Assembly: GCA_026214975.1 (NCBI GenBank) | Contig: CM047810.1 | Span: 41,560,113 to 41,624,112 of the forward strand | Direction: 5' to 3' | Length of the DNA: 64,000 nucleotides | Source of the DNA: Gentiana macrophylla | Lineage: Eukaryota > Streptophyta > Magnoliopsida > Gentianales > Gentianaceae | Part shown: piece by piece, positions 1 through 12,774 of the stretch | Layout: the number at the start of each line of letters is the position of its first letter | Position numbering within the stretch: position 1 is the first letter of the stretch | Notes under the pieces: model-generated | What the model saw: only the letters and a program-made list of their open reading frames with translations | Told to the model about the DNA's origin: nothing | Database searches by the model: none | Program-made: the position numbers and the translations under genes

Positions 1-598
1 CTCGTTCTTCAAAGATACTTGATGACGTACTAAACCGCTATTCACTGCTCGAATCCGAGATTCGACTACTATTGACTTATTATGACCTGACTTGCCGTTA
101 TCCAAGAGAGACTCTATCCCATTTTCTCTTTATCCGGAGATTTAGAGAATCATTCCTGAGATGTAAGGTAGGACTACTCTCGATGAATGTTGCATACGTA
201 TATGCATGATCATCTTATTCAATAAGATAGGTGGGATAGCCAATGACTCATTCTCGTGAATTTGACCGAATCAGATTCTTAGAATATAGTCCAATTCTCT
301 CATCCAGAGAATCTTGGCCTGTCAGTTTCCGACTTCAGATAGCACACACATGTTGTTTCCAACTGTTTCAGTGTTATCATTCATGAACACTAATACTACT
401 ACTTTACCAATATTGATATCCAGTCCACGAAAGGCTTATCAATACTCTGGTCAAGTCCACATATTTTAAAACATGTGACTTTTAAATGACCGAGAGGTTC
501 TCTTAAATCCACAAAGGATATAAGCCATGGCAGGCTTCCTACCAATGGTTCTTTCTGAATAAATTAAGATATCGTTAGTCTCGCAAAAAAAGGTCTTA

Positions 599-809
599 GG
601 GAATCACCCCTATCTTCTGCTTTGTAACGAATCCGTTATTCATTCTCAGCTAAAACCCTTCATTCGAATGAATTCAGATTCCGTTGTTCGGCAAGAAAGT
701 CTCAGGGAATCACCCCTATTTTCTGCTTTCTAACGAAATCTAGAAAGACTGAGTGGTGAGAGAGTTCAAGGTCTGGTTAACTCTTTACTTGTCAGGGAAT
801 CACCCCTAT
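599..809 (+). repeat. Three spaced copies of GGGAATCACCCCTAT
   Basis: The 15-mer GGGAATCACCCCTAT occurs at 599-613, 705-719 and 795-809. The first two copies are followed by related TCTGCTTT and TAACGA sequence, so this is a degenerate repeat of roughly 90-106 bp. A weaker relative, GGAATCACCCTTA, lies near 1908. It is inside the family A interior and has no known function. Confidence 0.7.
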
Positions 810-3113
810 ACCACTCAACTTTGCGCTGAAAGTTTAAACTTTCCTATTCATTCGACTCTTTTCGGCGTAGGACCAATTACTCCCACTGGGCCTGAGACAC
901 TCAGGTGGTTCTACAAGAGGTCGAAAATAAGCTCGAGTACCACAACTCCATTCACAGGATAAGGTTTTCGAACCAACCTCTCGATCGTAATCTGCATGAC
1001 ACCCACAAAGAGCCACAAGTTATCAATCACCCCAACAGACTATAAAGTCAACAAAATCACAATGGGTCAACGGTTAAACCATACTCCCACTGCGTCTTGG
1101 GTGGATTGACATTCTGATCTAGTAGTATTTATCAGTGTAATCACCAACAACTAATGTTGGACGTGGTCCGATTAAAAATCGATAGTAACTACCTTTGGGT
1201 AACCGTACTCAAGGTTTAAGGTCGTTTCTTATAGATTCTATCGAGAAGGCTTTATGACGATTCAACCGTCACTTTACGATCTCAAGAATCTTATAACCAA
1301 CCTTTACTCGTCTCATTAAGATATTTCATGAACATTCACAATTTGAACGTATGCGCAAAATCCCCAGTCCTACCTTCAAGCATTAAATGCTAAATGCCTA
1401 CATTTACGGATGTGTTGTGAACCGAATTCACTCCTTATCCATAAACTCACTAGCATCTTCTAGGTAGACTTCTCGGTTTACATAATAATGTTAACCGTTA
1501 TTTTGCAACGAATTATCTTAATCGAGTTTAGCAGTGTATTGTAGCATATCAATAACTATATAGGGCAAGTCTACGGTTTCTTCCTCAGTGAGAAACATTC
1601 CACTAGGAGGCAGGCCGAGCATCAGTCCCAAGACTATGCGATAGCCTATTTCTGAGCATGGAATACTCTATTCTCTGCTAAAATCAGAGACTCATCCTTG
1701 TATTCTTTCGATAAACTAAATCGCGTTTCGAGTAGTTATCAGACAAAATGTCACCACTCAAAATCTCCCACTAGCTTGTATCTCTCACTAGACCCCGAAG
1801 GTCATGGTGAACAAGCTATGTTACCCCTTCAAATCTATTACCCTTTCCCGATTGAAAGGAAACTTAGTCATTGTTCCTTTGAGATAGTGTTCCTAGACTG
1901 GGAGATAGGAATCACCCTTAGCCAGTCGTTAGGTCTTGTCTCTAGGATATATGCACTAATTAATAGATATTGAAAGGTCGTTTATCTTAATACGGAAACC
2001 TTTTACCTTTAATAGTTTAAGACGTGTTACATATACCTTTTCAACATTTCTTAGTGGTTCTGACTTTATCAAACAAAGGTCCGAGTCTCGGATTCGTACT
2101 ACAAATGTCATATTCACTTTCTATGAGGCAACTGTAGTATCGAGATGAAAGTGAATCCATTTGGTCCAACGAATCTGTAAACAGAAAAATAAATTTTTCT
2201 GTGATATTCAAGGATAGAATCCGAAATTCATTTCCTTATATCACTCCCACTATTCTAGCCAAATTACGCCCGTTGTTACTCTATTAATCATTAATGCACA
2301 GCTTCCTTGTTCCTCCAAAGAACTAAGCTATCGAGTCAAGTTACTCGGTTATGAAAGTCGCTAAGGATTCATTGGTTAGTGATCCGAAATCACTTTCCTT
2401 ATCCTATAATTTCTTTAATTAATATTTCGGTTTAGCCTTAAAACTTTAGTTAAGATGATTAACACTTATAGACATTCTTTCCCATTCTTAACTTTCCTTA
2501 AAAGGAAACAGTCTTGAACTAGCAGTTCTTTAGAGTAGACACTACTCGTGAACTGTGGGATGTCTAATGAAAGTGTTACCCAGTGGGACTAATTTTCTAA
2601 TAAATTAGAAAAACATAGGATAAAAGCTCCCACTAGTTTATCGGTTCCAAATACCGTCTAACTAGCGACACTTTAATTTATGATTCTCCAATTATTCTAT
2701 TAGAACATTTCTCGTCTGAGACACTACACAATTAAAATTCACTAGAAGAATTTATCGTCCCAATCATCTTTCAAACTAACTACGGTTGTCTCTCGCTCGA
2801 CGAGTGGCAAAGAAGTGACATACCTATTTACGTCACTTATGTTTTGAAGGCTCAAGAGAAATATCCCTTCCAAAAATTAATGGCATGTTAGATTAATAAA
2901 TACAACGTTCTAGTTACTTACCACTTTTTAACGAAGTCATTACTAGTCAATTTTACACTAGCAGTCTAGCACCCTAGAGAGATATATAAATAGTTGTAAA
3001 TAAAATTGACAGAAGATAAATCCAAATCATACACTACTAATAAATTTTAGAAACATAAACTAAGTACTTATAGTCTATCCTACCGTTCCAAGGATTTAAT
3101 CTAATGTCTAAGT

Positions 3114-3297
3114 GCCGCCTTAGGGTAGGTCAAAGAGGTTTCGATTAATATTGAAGATCAACTTGAGAATCGAACATCTCATTTGTGATCGTCAATCACC
3201 TTTCCTTTTTCAGCCAAGGTATTACCAAAATACCCTTTATGAGTGTGACCTATTGTTTCAGATCTTTAGATAGACCCCGAGTGTGCCGCCTTAGGGT
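3114..3297 (+). repeat. Duplicated GCCGCCTTAGGGT motif
   Basis: GCCGCCTTAGGGT followed by a near-identical GGTCA occurs at 3114 and again at 3285, 171 bp apart, in otherwise AT-rich sequence of the family A interior. It looks like an old partial duplication. No function is apparent. Confidence 0.6.
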
Positions 3298-4202
3298 CGG
3301 TCAGTGACTCAGCGAGTACCCAAAATCCTATCCTTTCGGAGACCAAGCCTTGAATTTTGATAGCGGTGAAGGCCTTCCTTAGGGGGCCGAAATCAAAGCC
3401 GGCACGAGGCGTCACCATTCTCTCACGTTGCTTGTGTCAACAGTAGAGGCCGTGGGGTCGGCTGTCGCCTCTCCCGCTCCCACTCAATATTTTGAAAAAG
3501 TGGTGGGTTTACTGATCACGTTTTTGGACTTGATGTTACATTAAGGAACAATAAATCATAGGCCCGAATGTTGTCGGTTATGTGGGCTAGCCCACCCGAC
3601 CTATTCGTTAGAACATATGTGGCCGCCGGACGGGTCAAGGCTAGGAGAGCTCCGTTGAGCCGTAGTGGCTCTTCGGATTGCTCAAGATTGCTGCACTTCG
3701 TGCAAACGCCACACTTGGAGGGTGAAGTCGATTGAGCCGTAGCTACCGTTGACCACCCAACCGTGGTTAAACCACTTTCGAACCTCGTTTGCCCGTGATT
3801 ATCCAATCCTTAAACATCAAACTTTCACGTAGACACTACGGAACAAAAACGTAATCTCGTCTCAGGTAAGGTGGAATTCACCGAGAATCCAACACCTTAA
3901 CCACGAGGTTTGATGATTTTACTCCTTATGCTTTCGCAGAGTGGGATTCACCGAGAATCCATCACCCAACCTCGACGATTGAAAAAACCCGTGTTCCTCG
4001 GTTTTTACCCCTAATTAGTTTCTAATTAATATCAAACAATTAATTAAAACTAATCGTGTGTTTTATACATGCCTAACTAATTCCTCGAATTAATTTCTAC
4101 ATGTATGCATATGGAGCGGAATTCATGATATGATGCATGTCATGGCAATTTTCGGTTCTACTCATACAATCTACACATGTATACTAGTGCGGAAAATAAA
4201 CA

Positions 4203-4915
4203 CCGAGATGGACCGTTGGCACCCCAGAACTAATCTATTCGAAAATAAATTAAAACCCTAATGCACTGTTTAGAATCTTCGACGATCGGCATATCAAACG
4301 AACTCGGATCGGAACGAAACTTTCTAGATCTGATCTTCATTCTTCGGCCTTCAATATGGGACGGTCGGATCGGAGCTTTGACTTGTCAATCTTCCTCGAT
4401 GAGTCGCCCAACTTGTGCTTTAAACAGACTCTTACAAAGAAGCCGCATCATATACTTCCCGAGGCCGATCGGGATCAAGATGAATCCCGATCGTCCTGAA
4501 AATTTTATCTCACGTCCAAAACTCCTTATCGATCCGACCGGTCGATTTGCGCTTCAACGGTCCAAAATCTCCCGTAAATTCGAGGAAGTCACGGGTAGGG
4601 TTTCGTGAATCCTGCGTTTTTATCACATACAAGGCTTCTTTGCAAGAACGAACGGATATCAAAATGGACTCCGATCGACGCTAAATTTTTTGGGATTGTT
4701 CATCAGCTTCCAATCTTGATTCGACCGGAGGATCTTCGCTTTAACGGCTCAAACAACGGAAAAACGAAAACACTATACAACTACTAAACAGATTTATTTA
4801 CAGGAAATTAAACTTGCAATAATAAATAAATTACATAATTTCCTATACTCATATGAACGAATTTTCATCGCTTATATGAGTTTACAATAGATCTAACGGG
4901 AAAACGGTGCCAACC
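4203..4915. repeat. 185-bp imperfect repeats flanked by inverted arms
   Basis: GAGATGG...GTTGGCACC near 4205 is answered by GGTGCCAAC...CCATCTC near 4894-4915 in inverted orientation. Between the arms, related blocks recur: TCAAACGAACTCGGATCG near 4291, TCAAGATGAATCCCGATCG near 4474 and TCAAAATGGACTCCGATCG near 4659. ATCCGACCGG near 4531 matches ATTCGACCGG near 4719. The period is therefore about 183-187 bp. Frames at 4261-4608 and 4605-4787 fall inside the repeats and are probably fortuitous. The block lies 150 bp from the primer-binding site, in the leader of the element. Confidence 0.6.
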
Positions 4916-5049
4916 CCAATCCATCTCTGCAACCATAGCAATTTAAAAATTATTAATGCATAATAATAAGTAAAATATCACCTACATGCAATTCCACTCA
5001 TTTAAGTCGTTTAATTACGATTATGACTATATAAATCGTGGAACATTTC

Positions 5050-5061
5050 TCTGATACCACA
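5050..5061 (-). other. Primer-binding site of family A element
   Basis: Read on the minus strand, the LTR end ...CATCCTTCA is followed after two bases by TGGTATCAGAG. This is the usual plant primer-binding site complementary to the 3' end of initiator methionine tRNA. It fixes the orientation of the element as minus and marks 5062-6778 as its 5' LTR. Confidence 0.85.
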
Positions 5062-6778
5062 TGAAGGATGCAGGTTCTTAGATCTAAACGAATCAGATCT
5101 ACGCGCAGTTGATGGATCACGATTTATATATCAAAACACATAATTAAAGGACTTAAACTACTACAAGGGGGTTTAAGATCATGTTACCAATAACAGGAAG
5201 AGAAGCCTTGATCTTCCGATGTGTTCTCCAAACGGCGGTTGATAGACACCCTTTTTGATACTCGAACCTCCTTGATATGCAACACCAAGAAAAACTCAAA
5301 GTTTTTCTTCTACTTAAAACCCTAGGCAAGAAAAACTAATTTTCCTCTCCCTTTTTAAGTGTGTAGGTCGAAATTTCCTTGCACATTACCCTTGGAATAA
5401 CTCTCCTTTTATAGGAGAGTAAATCCTTGGTCTTCAAGTTTTAATTAATTAAATAAATAATTAATTAAACAAAATAAAAGAATATTTTCCTTAATGACTA
5501 ATTGTGACATGTATTGACCAATAGGAAATCAAATAACAAGTCATCCAACCAATAATATAACAAGAATATCTTTTATTTTCCATAACACAAGAAAATTAAT
5601 TCTTGTGCTAAAAAAGAAGACCTTAGGCGCCACTTTTAGGGTTTATTAGCCCACACAAAATGCCTTTTATGTGTATTATATTATTTAGCCCAACTAAATA
5701 ATATTCATGCATATCAATTAATTAGCCTAGCCAATTAATTATCACTGAGGCCCAAATAACAAGATTATAAGTCCGAATTACAGAAGCCACATCGGGGACC
5801 ATGGACCTATAACCAGTAGCTCCAATAATTAATTATTCATCGAACATAATAAGTACATTAATTATTAATTCCGGGATTATGCCACCATAAACCCGAAACT
5901 GAACTCTACCGATTATAGATGTATACTTATACTCAACCCATAGAGTGAATAAGCGTCCATTGATATAATCACTACATACGGATTAACCCTCCATAGACTG
6001 TCCATTCTGAGTGGGAAGTCTCCGTGAACTCGACTCAGAATATCTTATCCTTATTTACCATTAACCCCCTGATGATCAATTAGTATGCATATTTGACTAG
6101 TAGCTAATTAGTCAAATGCGAAACTCCCGGATCGATCACTTTCTTAGGGCTAACAAATAAATGGATCGTCTCTCTACTTCCCGCAGGAAGGAATGGATTC
6201 CATGTCCTGTGAAAATCGAACTACTCACTCATCCGGAGATAGTGCCAATGAGAAGTGGCTTGGAACACATATTTAAGTGAACCGTAACTAACACATCAAA
6301 CACTACCCGGGACAAGCAAAGCACTCGTGATCACCTCAGATTAAGGTTGATCCATATATGATCATCTAATGATTTAATAAGATTCCTCAATTACGGAATT
6401 ATATCGAGAAAAGCAGATTAAATCGGTCCAAATTCTATATGAATGCCATCATATATAAATGCCCCACGTAGGTACCCTCACCGACAATCCGGATAAGACT
6501 TGCACACCCTAAGGTGTTAGGCGCATTATTGGTGTTTTAATCAAGAGACCCTAAACTCGATTAAGTTCACCACAGACTAATGATTTAAGTATATCTCCAC
6601 TAACTCAATCCTCACGTGTAATCCATACCTTGAGTTAAGTGGTTACATCTGAGATATACTCGTGGTTTGCAAAGCAGATGTATTATTTACAAGCACAAAG
6701 CAAGTAATAAGGTGAGATAAATTCTGTCATCCATTAAAAACAATTACACAAATTGTCTTTCGGGCACTACATCTAACA
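5062..6778 (-). repeat. 5' LTR of family A element
   Basis: On the minus strand the 1717-bp LTR begins TGTTAGATGTAGTGCCCGAA and ends CATCCTTCA. Its outer end abuts a plus-strand Copia remnant at 6779. A second copy, as a solo LTR, lies at 44469-46271 on the opposite strand and matches at both ends. A TATAAAAGG promoter element is visible on the minus strand near 5410. There is no significant open reading frame. Confidence 0.88.
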
Positions 6779-6782
6779 GAAA

Positions 6783-8610
6783 ACTGACAGTAAGGTGGAG
6801 TTTCAGGTGGAGTCAGTTGGAATGCAACAATCAACTGATCCAAGTCAGTTTTCATCTGATCTTGTTACTGAAACAGAACTGAATCCAAGCCAGTCAGCTA
6901 AGCAAATGTCAATTGAGCGTCAAACTGAGAACGTGGGTCAGCAGAGTATAACTGTTAGCAGAGCTAGAAGATCCAATGTTGGGTACCTCCCAAGAGGTAT
7001 GAGTTTGGTGATATGGTTGGATACGCACTTCAAGTTGCAGAAGAAGTGGATATTTTTGAACCTTCTACTTATAGGGAAGAAGTGACATGTTCTGAAGCAT
7101 CTCAATGGATTGCTGCCATGGGAGATGAAATGGAGTCATTACTGAAGAATCAGACTTGGGATCTAGTTAAACATCCAGCTGATAGGAGAGTTGTTACTTG
7201 CAAATGGATCTTCAAGAAGATGGAAGGGATAATTGAGGCAGAAGGAGTTAAGTATAAAGCATGTTTGGTTGCAAGAGGGTTCAGTCAGAAAGAAGGGGTG
7301 GACTTTGATGCGATATTCTCTCCAGTAGTCAGACATACTTCAATCAGAGTGTTACTAGAAATGGTGGCACAACAGGACTTAGAACTGGAGCAATTAGATG
7401 TGAAGACAGATTTTCTACATGGTGAGGTAGACAAAGAGATATACATGACTCAGCCAGAGGGTTTCCAAGTTCCTGGTAAGGAAGATCTTGTGTGTAAGTT
7501 GAAGAAGTCCTTGTATGGACTGAACAAGCTCCTAGATTGTGGTATAAAAAGTTTTATAGTTACATGATCCAGTTGGGTTACAACAGAAGTCCTTATGATT
7601 GCCGTGTTTACAACTGTCAGTTGGAAGACGGATCATACATCTATCTTGTGTTATATATGGATGACATGCTAATAGCTGCAAAGAAGAAGTCTGATGTTCA
7701 GTATCTGAAAGACTTTCTCAGTGCTGAGTTTGAAATGAAAGATTTGGGTGCAGCCAAGAAAATTTTAGGGATGGAGATCTCGAGAGATAGAGGTAAAAAA
7801 ACTGTTTTTATCTCAGCAGGGCTATATACAGAAGATTTTGTCAAAGTTTGGCATGTCAGCTGCTAAGCCAATAGATACTCCTACGGTATCAAATATTCAT
7901 TTGCCTGTTTTTGCTTCACAGTTAGCAAAGGAGAAGGAGTACATGTCAAGAGTTCCATATGTTAGTGCAGTTGGCAGTCTGATGTATGCCATGGTGTGCA
8001 CTAGGCTTGATCTGGCTCAGGCAGTCTGTGTTGTCAGCAGGTTTATGGCTCAACCTGGAAAGGAACACTGGAAACCTGTGAAAAGAATGTTCAGGTACCT
8101 TAGAGGTACATCTGATGTTGGTCTCATTTATGGAGGTGATACTCGTAAACCGATCACGAGAGTGCTGGGATGCCGATTATCTGGTGTGATATGGATGATG
8201 AAAATCAATAACTGGTTATGTTTTCATATTGAGGAATTCAGTTGTCAGATGGAAAAAGCAACTCTTCATGCAACAGTGGCTTTATCAACTACTGAAGCTG
8301 AGTTTATGGCTCTTACCAAGCGACCAAGGAAGGTATCGAGTTGAAGGACTAGTCGTTGATTTGGGTGCACATCGAGGATCAAGCCGAGATTTATTGTGAC
8401 GATTTGAGTGCAATTTGTCTAGCTAAGGATCAGGTTCATCATGAGAGAATCAAGCGTATTGATGTGAGGTATCAATTTCTAAGAAATGAGAAGAGGGTTG
8501 TAGTGAAGAAGATCAGCACTAAGGATAATCATGCTGATATGTTCACTAAACCAGTTCAGCAGAGCAAGTTTCAGTTGTGTTTGGACTTGCTGAATATTCA
8601 AAGTTTGTAA
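6783..8610 (+). pseudogene. Copia-1 pol remnant (RT and RNase H)
   Basis: This is a Ty1/Copia polyprotein remnant broken over several frames. It starts in the integrase-RT linker (6795-7085) and shifts frame near 7000 into the RT amino half (7013-7567; motifs NQTWDLV, CKWIFK, LVARGF, QLDVKTDFLHGE, SLYGLN). It shifts again near 7540 into the RT palm, where YMDD is intact (7537-7866). A further shift leads to the RT end and RNase H (7838-8344; VALSTTEAEFMAL), and another to the RNase H tail (8356-8610; HHERIKRIDVRYQFLR, NHADMFTKPV). Gag, protease and integrase are missing: the family A element interrupts the left side, so they may lie outside the window. At least four frameshifts make it inactive. 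Confidence 0.92.
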
Positions 8611-8771
8611 ACTGAAATCTGGATACTCAGTTGAGGGCAGATCAACTGAGTGGATTCTGTGGAGAAGTCGGATACTGTACATCCTGGCATTGACGAATGC
8701 ATCTGGTACGAGTACATCTGGTTATGCAATCTGGTTGACTATGAATGAGAGTTTAAGTCAAAGTGGAGATT
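8611..8771 (+). other. Copia-1 3' untranslated spacer and polypurine tract
   Basis: This non-coding stretch runs from the pol stop to the 3' LTR. It ends in the purine-rich AAAGTGGAGAT, the expected primer for plus-strand synthesis, directly before the TG that opens the LTR. Confidence 0.7.
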
Positions 8772-9118
8772 TGTCAGTTTTTGGTGACTTGATCTCTAAA
8801 CTGATAAAGTATCTGGTGGAACTAATCTGGAAAACTGAAACTGAGAATGATGGCCAGTTCAATTAAGTATATTCAGTTCTGTGAAAGTCAATTTGATGAA
8901 GTGCAACTGAGTTTCTTTCAAGTCGTGATCGCTTTTGATTGCTTGAGTTTTCTTGAGTATATTGAGTTCCGCATCTCGAGCGATTGATTACAAGTCGGAA
9001 AGTCGCTTTTGAGCTGAGTTTCATCTGGTGGATAACAGCTGGAGCTGGCGTCCACATCTGTGGTATTTGTGACAATTCCGACAAAGATCTTTGGCGGTTA
9101 GGGTTTGGGATTTGTGCC

Positions 9119-9126
9119 TATAAATA
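9119..9126 (+). promoter_or_regulatory. TATA box in Copia-1 LTR
   Basis: TATAAATA in the expected orientation and position within the LTR, about 350 bp after its start. It is the probable core promoter of the element. Confidence 0.6.
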
Positions 9127-9271
9127 CCAATGTTGTAATCAATGCAAGAGTGTGTCTTTCACTTTGTGAGGAATACCTTGTAATTCTGTGCATGATAAAA
9201 TATTTTCTTTTCTGTCTGTGGAGTAGTCGGCACAATGCCGGAAACCACGTTAAATAACTGTGTTCTCTTTG

Positions 9272-9580
9272 TGAAGAGAGTTTGAGAGAGTGATAAACAC
9301 TAGAGTAAACTTCAACTTAGTTTATTCATCATAAAAGAGTGAGTATAAATAGGTACAAGTAAGTGAGAAAGGTCCTAGTAGAGTATAAGCTAGGAGAGCA
9401 ATTAATTACTAGAAGTCGGCTAGTATTAATTGCTAGAGTTGTCTATTACCTAATAAGACAAAAAGAGTTACTTTATGACTTTATGACATATTAATTGTTT
9501 ATTCAATACAATTAATATGTCTTACAAATAATATGTCTCACAATTAATATGTTATACTAATGTAACGTAATATTTCCACA
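9272..9580 (-). repeat. Copia-2 3' LTR
   Basis: Plus-strand sequence runs from TGAAGAGAGTTTGAG to ATATTTCCACA. It matches 13857-14166 with a few substitutions and small indels. Confidence 0.95.
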
Positions 9581-10488
9581 CCTCCTTCAAACTCGGGTTG
9601 TATATGTTTATACGACCAAGTTTGCTACTCATCTCTTTGAACATAAGTGGCGGAATGGCCTTGGTGAGAATATCAAGATTCGATCTCTTGAGGAAACATC
9701 TTTGGAGTTGAATAATCTTGGCATCAATCTTCTCCTTCAGAAGTGTCTCGTCAATGTCCACATGTTTGGTTTTATCATGATGGATGGATCCTCTGCCATG
9801 CATAAGGTGAATTATTGTCACAAAGAGAGTGTGATAGGTTGTTGAAGTTGATAAGGACCCTTTTTATCCATAGAGCTTCACAAATACCCAAAACTAGTGC
9901 CACGAGTTCGACTTCAAGATCGCTTCTACAGAGACAGAGAGGTTGTTTCTTGCTCCTCCAGGTGACAAGATTTCCCATACATAAGAGCAGTGTCTGTAGT
10001 AGACCTTACATGCGTGTGACAACCACCCAATCGATGATCGGTGTAAACCTTGATAGATCTCTCTCACAGACTTGGTGAAATGTAAGCCTTGGCCAGAGTG
10101 GACTTTGGTACCTCAGTATCCATTCACGAGATTCCAATGTTGCTCAAGAGGGCAATGCATGAATCAAGCTAACTGGATCGACTCCATATGCAATATCAGG
10201 TCTTGTATGGGATAGATAAATGAGTTTCCTACAAGTCTTTGATATTGATCCTTCCCGACAAACAATGTCACTATGCGTGCCAGGTATTACTGGGGTCTAC
10301 TGGGGATACAACAGTTTGCAACCCAAAGATACCGATTTCCTTCAAGCAGTCCAAAGACATACTTCTCCGTGAGAGAGGCAGATATACCCTCGGTCGTTCC
10401 TCACTATTTCCATACCAAGAAAGTACTTGAGGTAGCCCAAATCTTTAACTTGAAATACTTTGGCGGCGCAGGTCTTGATTGTTGGATC
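9581..10488 (-). pseudogene. Copia-2 RT end and RNase H remnant
   Basis: Minus-strand translation in mixed frames gives recognisable Copia pieces: VKDLGYLKYFLGMEI after the RT palm, LSHTRPDIAYGVD, NLVTWRSKKQ before RNase H, and HDKTKHVDIDE with KEMSSKLGRIN near the carboxyl end (9552-9821). Several stops and frameshifts separate them, so no functional RNase H is encoded. Confidence 0.85.
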
Positions 10489-11172
10489 TTAGCAGGTCAT
10501 CACCAGAAGGATGATATCATCCACATAAACAATAAGAATGGATCTTTTCTGGTTTGTTGTTTTGATAAACATGGTGTGATCTGAGTTGCATTGATGATAT
10601 CCAGCAGCTTTAACCACAGTAGTAAGTTTGCCAAACCAGGCTCTAGGGGACTGCTTTAGGCCATATAGAGATTTCCTCAATTTGCAAACTTTCCCTTGAG
10701 TGTGAGTGTTGGCAAAACCATGAGGTACATTCATATAGACTTCCTCAGTAAGGTCACCATTTAGGAATGCATTCTTGATATCCAATTGGTGGAGAGGCCA
10801 GTCAAGTTGGACAGCAAGTGAGATCAGTACCCTGACAGTGTTTAGCTTTGCCACAGGTGCAAAGGTCTCTTTGTAGTCAAGTCCATATGTTTGAGTGAAT
10901 CCCCTTGCAACCAGTCTAGCTTTGTATTTGTCAATAGTACCATCAGCATTGTACTTGATAGTGAACAGCCATTTACAGCTGACTGTCTTCTTTCCATTTG
11001 GGAGAGTGGTGAGGTCCCAAGTATGGTTGTCAAGGAGAGCAGTCATTTCAGTTTTGACAGCTGCCTTCCACTTATCATGTTGGAGAGCCTCATGTATATT
11101 CTTAGGAATAGAGTGAGAGTCCAAGTCCTGTGTAAACATAGCAAAAGAAGGTGACAAGTGATCATAAGACAC
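10489..11172 (-). pseudogene. Copia-2 reverse transcriptase fragment
   Basis: A 227-residue frame carries most of a Copia RT domain: [63 protein letters not shown] and the catalytic YVDD near its end. The frame stops just after the active site at 10489, while related sequence continues in other frames below it. The long uninterrupted stretch fits a recent insertion, but the polyprotein as a whole cannot be made. Confidence 0.93.
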
Positions 11173-11443
11173 ATAAGTATGAATAGAGTGATTAGTGCAT
11201 GATCTCTTTCCCTTCCGGACAAAGAATGGAGTGCATCATCAATATCAGTGGAATGAGCAGGGTCAGTAGGCTCAGGAACCTGCTAAGGTTCGAGAGTCTC
11301 GCCGAGGTTCGAAGAGGTCTTTGGGGCTCGATGATTCTCAGCCGAGGTTGATGAGGGTGATGAGTATTAGGTGTCTCGCTTTGAGGAGTTGGTTGAGGAT
11401 TGGAGTGATCTCAATCTCAATAAGGTTGCCATCCGTGATTGTC

Positions 11444-12335
11444 TCAAGAGGTTTCTTTGTAGTACGGGGTTTTTTCAAAGAATTTCACATCCATAGAATT
11501 GTAAAATCTTTTGTCAGTGGGAGAATAACACTTGTAACCTTTCCTGTCTTTGGCATAGCCTAGGAAGATGCACTTATGAGCTTTGGGATCAAGTTTGCTT
11601 CGTGTTGGGCATGAATATAGACAAACACAAGACATCCAAAGATCTTTGGAGGCAAGTCAAGCAATGAGATGAGGACAAGGATGAGTTGTCGCAGGTTTGA
11701 ATGGGAGTCTTGAATCCTAACACTCTATTTGGGTAACTGTTGATCGTGTATGTGGCGATTAATATAGCTTCACCCCACATATATTTAGGCACATGTGTGG
11801 TGAACATGATTGATCTAGCCATCTCCAGGTAAGTGCTGTTCTTCCTCTCAAAGAACCCCATTTCTTTGAGGTGTTTTACACTCATCTTGGTGTGAATAAA
11901 ATCCCCTTATCATTCAGGAAGGTCTTTGAGGTTGGACTCATAGTATTCCAAGGCATTATCTGTTTTTAAGATTTTAATCTTAGTGTCAAATTGAGTGGAT
12001 ACCATGTTATAGAACTCTTGGAAGATGGTTCCAACTTCAGATTTATCTTTCATCAGAAACAGCCATGTGATCCTGGTGTGGTCATCTATGAAGGTGACAA
12101 ACCACCTCTTTCATGTTATACTTTTAACTCTTGAGGGTCCCTATACATCACTATGAATCAGAGTGAAAGGTGTGGAAGGTAAATAAGGTATTTTAGTATA
12201 CACAGATTTAGTAAGTTTAGCAAACCGACAAATATCACATTGAAGGTCACCTGAGGTTACATCCTTTAAACAATTCAGAATTAAAGACTTTAAATAACCA
12301 AAACTTGGATGACCTAGCCTATAATGCCATAACAT
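11444..12335 (-). pseudogene. Copia-2 integrase remnant
   Basis: The GAG-pre-integrase region at 12141-12335 shows LWHYRLGHPSFGYL and CDICRFAK, the zinc-binding H...C..C module ahead of the catalytic core. The region around 11589-11885 shows MGFFERKNSTYLEMARSIMF and MWGEAILIATYTINSYPNRV, typical of the core end. 11444-11635 shows KLDPKAHKCIFLGYAKDRKGYKCY, typical of the integrase carboxyl end. The pieces are in different frames with several stops, so it is inactive. Confidence 0.88.
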
Positions 12336-12507
12336 GATATTGTCTAAGGTTTGGTTGCAGTCGCTTGAGGCGCTTCAGTCTTCAATCTTACGTCTTGTGA
12401 GGTTGACCATAATACTTGATCCTGAGTTGGCTTTAGCTCTCCCAATCACTTCTGTGAAGAAAGATCTGGAAAATACACTCGATTGTCATTAAATAAGATT
12501 GCCCAAT

Positions 12508-12774
12508 TTAGGTCTTTAGTGAGTCTCTTGTGAAAATGAGGTTCTGATCTAATTTAGGAACAAATAGGACATCCCGAAGGTATATCTTATCAAGAAGTTT
12601 AACATTTCCAAAGCCTTGTGCACATGAAATAGATCCATCAGCAATTCTAATATTGTGGGTTTGATGACAAGGCCTAAACTGAGATATAAGACTCTTGTTA
12701 CCAGTCATATGGGATGAGGCCTCAGAATCAACAATCCAAGTATCATTACTGAGAGGTGAGTGGAATATACTGTT
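12508..12774 (-). pseudogene. Copia-2 aspartic protease remnant
   Basis: The frame 12508-12708 begins at MTGNKSLISQF and continues with IRIADGSISCAQGFGNVKL and LRDVLFVPKLDQNLI, the flap and carboxyl half of a Copia protease. Just upstream (12709-12750) the translation reads TWIVDSEASSHMTG. The active-site D-[ST]-G appears as DSE, so the catalytic motif is altered. Confidence 0.82.

Larger units (their letters stand above)
1..5061 (-). mobile_element. Degenerate internal region of LTR family A
   Basis: This stretch lies on the internal side of the LTR at 5062-6778, just past a primer-binding site, so it is read as the interior of a minus-strand LTR retrotransposon whose other LTR is left of the window. 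No protein domain is recognisable. Longer frames such as 3516-3806 (minus) and 4261-4608 (plus) show no known motif. It holds short dispersed repeats, six copies of the purine octamer AGTGGGAG on the minus strand, and a block of 185-bp repeats. A motif close to ATGGATTCTCGGTGAA at 3945-3985 (minus) is shared with the family B interior near 24060, so the two families may be related. It may be a large non-autonomous derivative or a very old coding element. Confidence 0.6.

Noticed and set aside
3516..3806. 96-residue minus-strand frame with a CxxC pair
   Set aside because: No recognisable domain, no matching neighbours, and the GC-rich composition explains the open frame by chance.
4261..4608. 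115-residue plus-strand frame
   Set aside because: It translates the 185-bp repeats of a minus-strand element leader; no protein motif.
1..5061. A host gene with introns upstream of the family A LTR
   Set aside because: No exon-like coding blocks or splice-compatible frames were found, and the primer-binding site shows that this is element interior.
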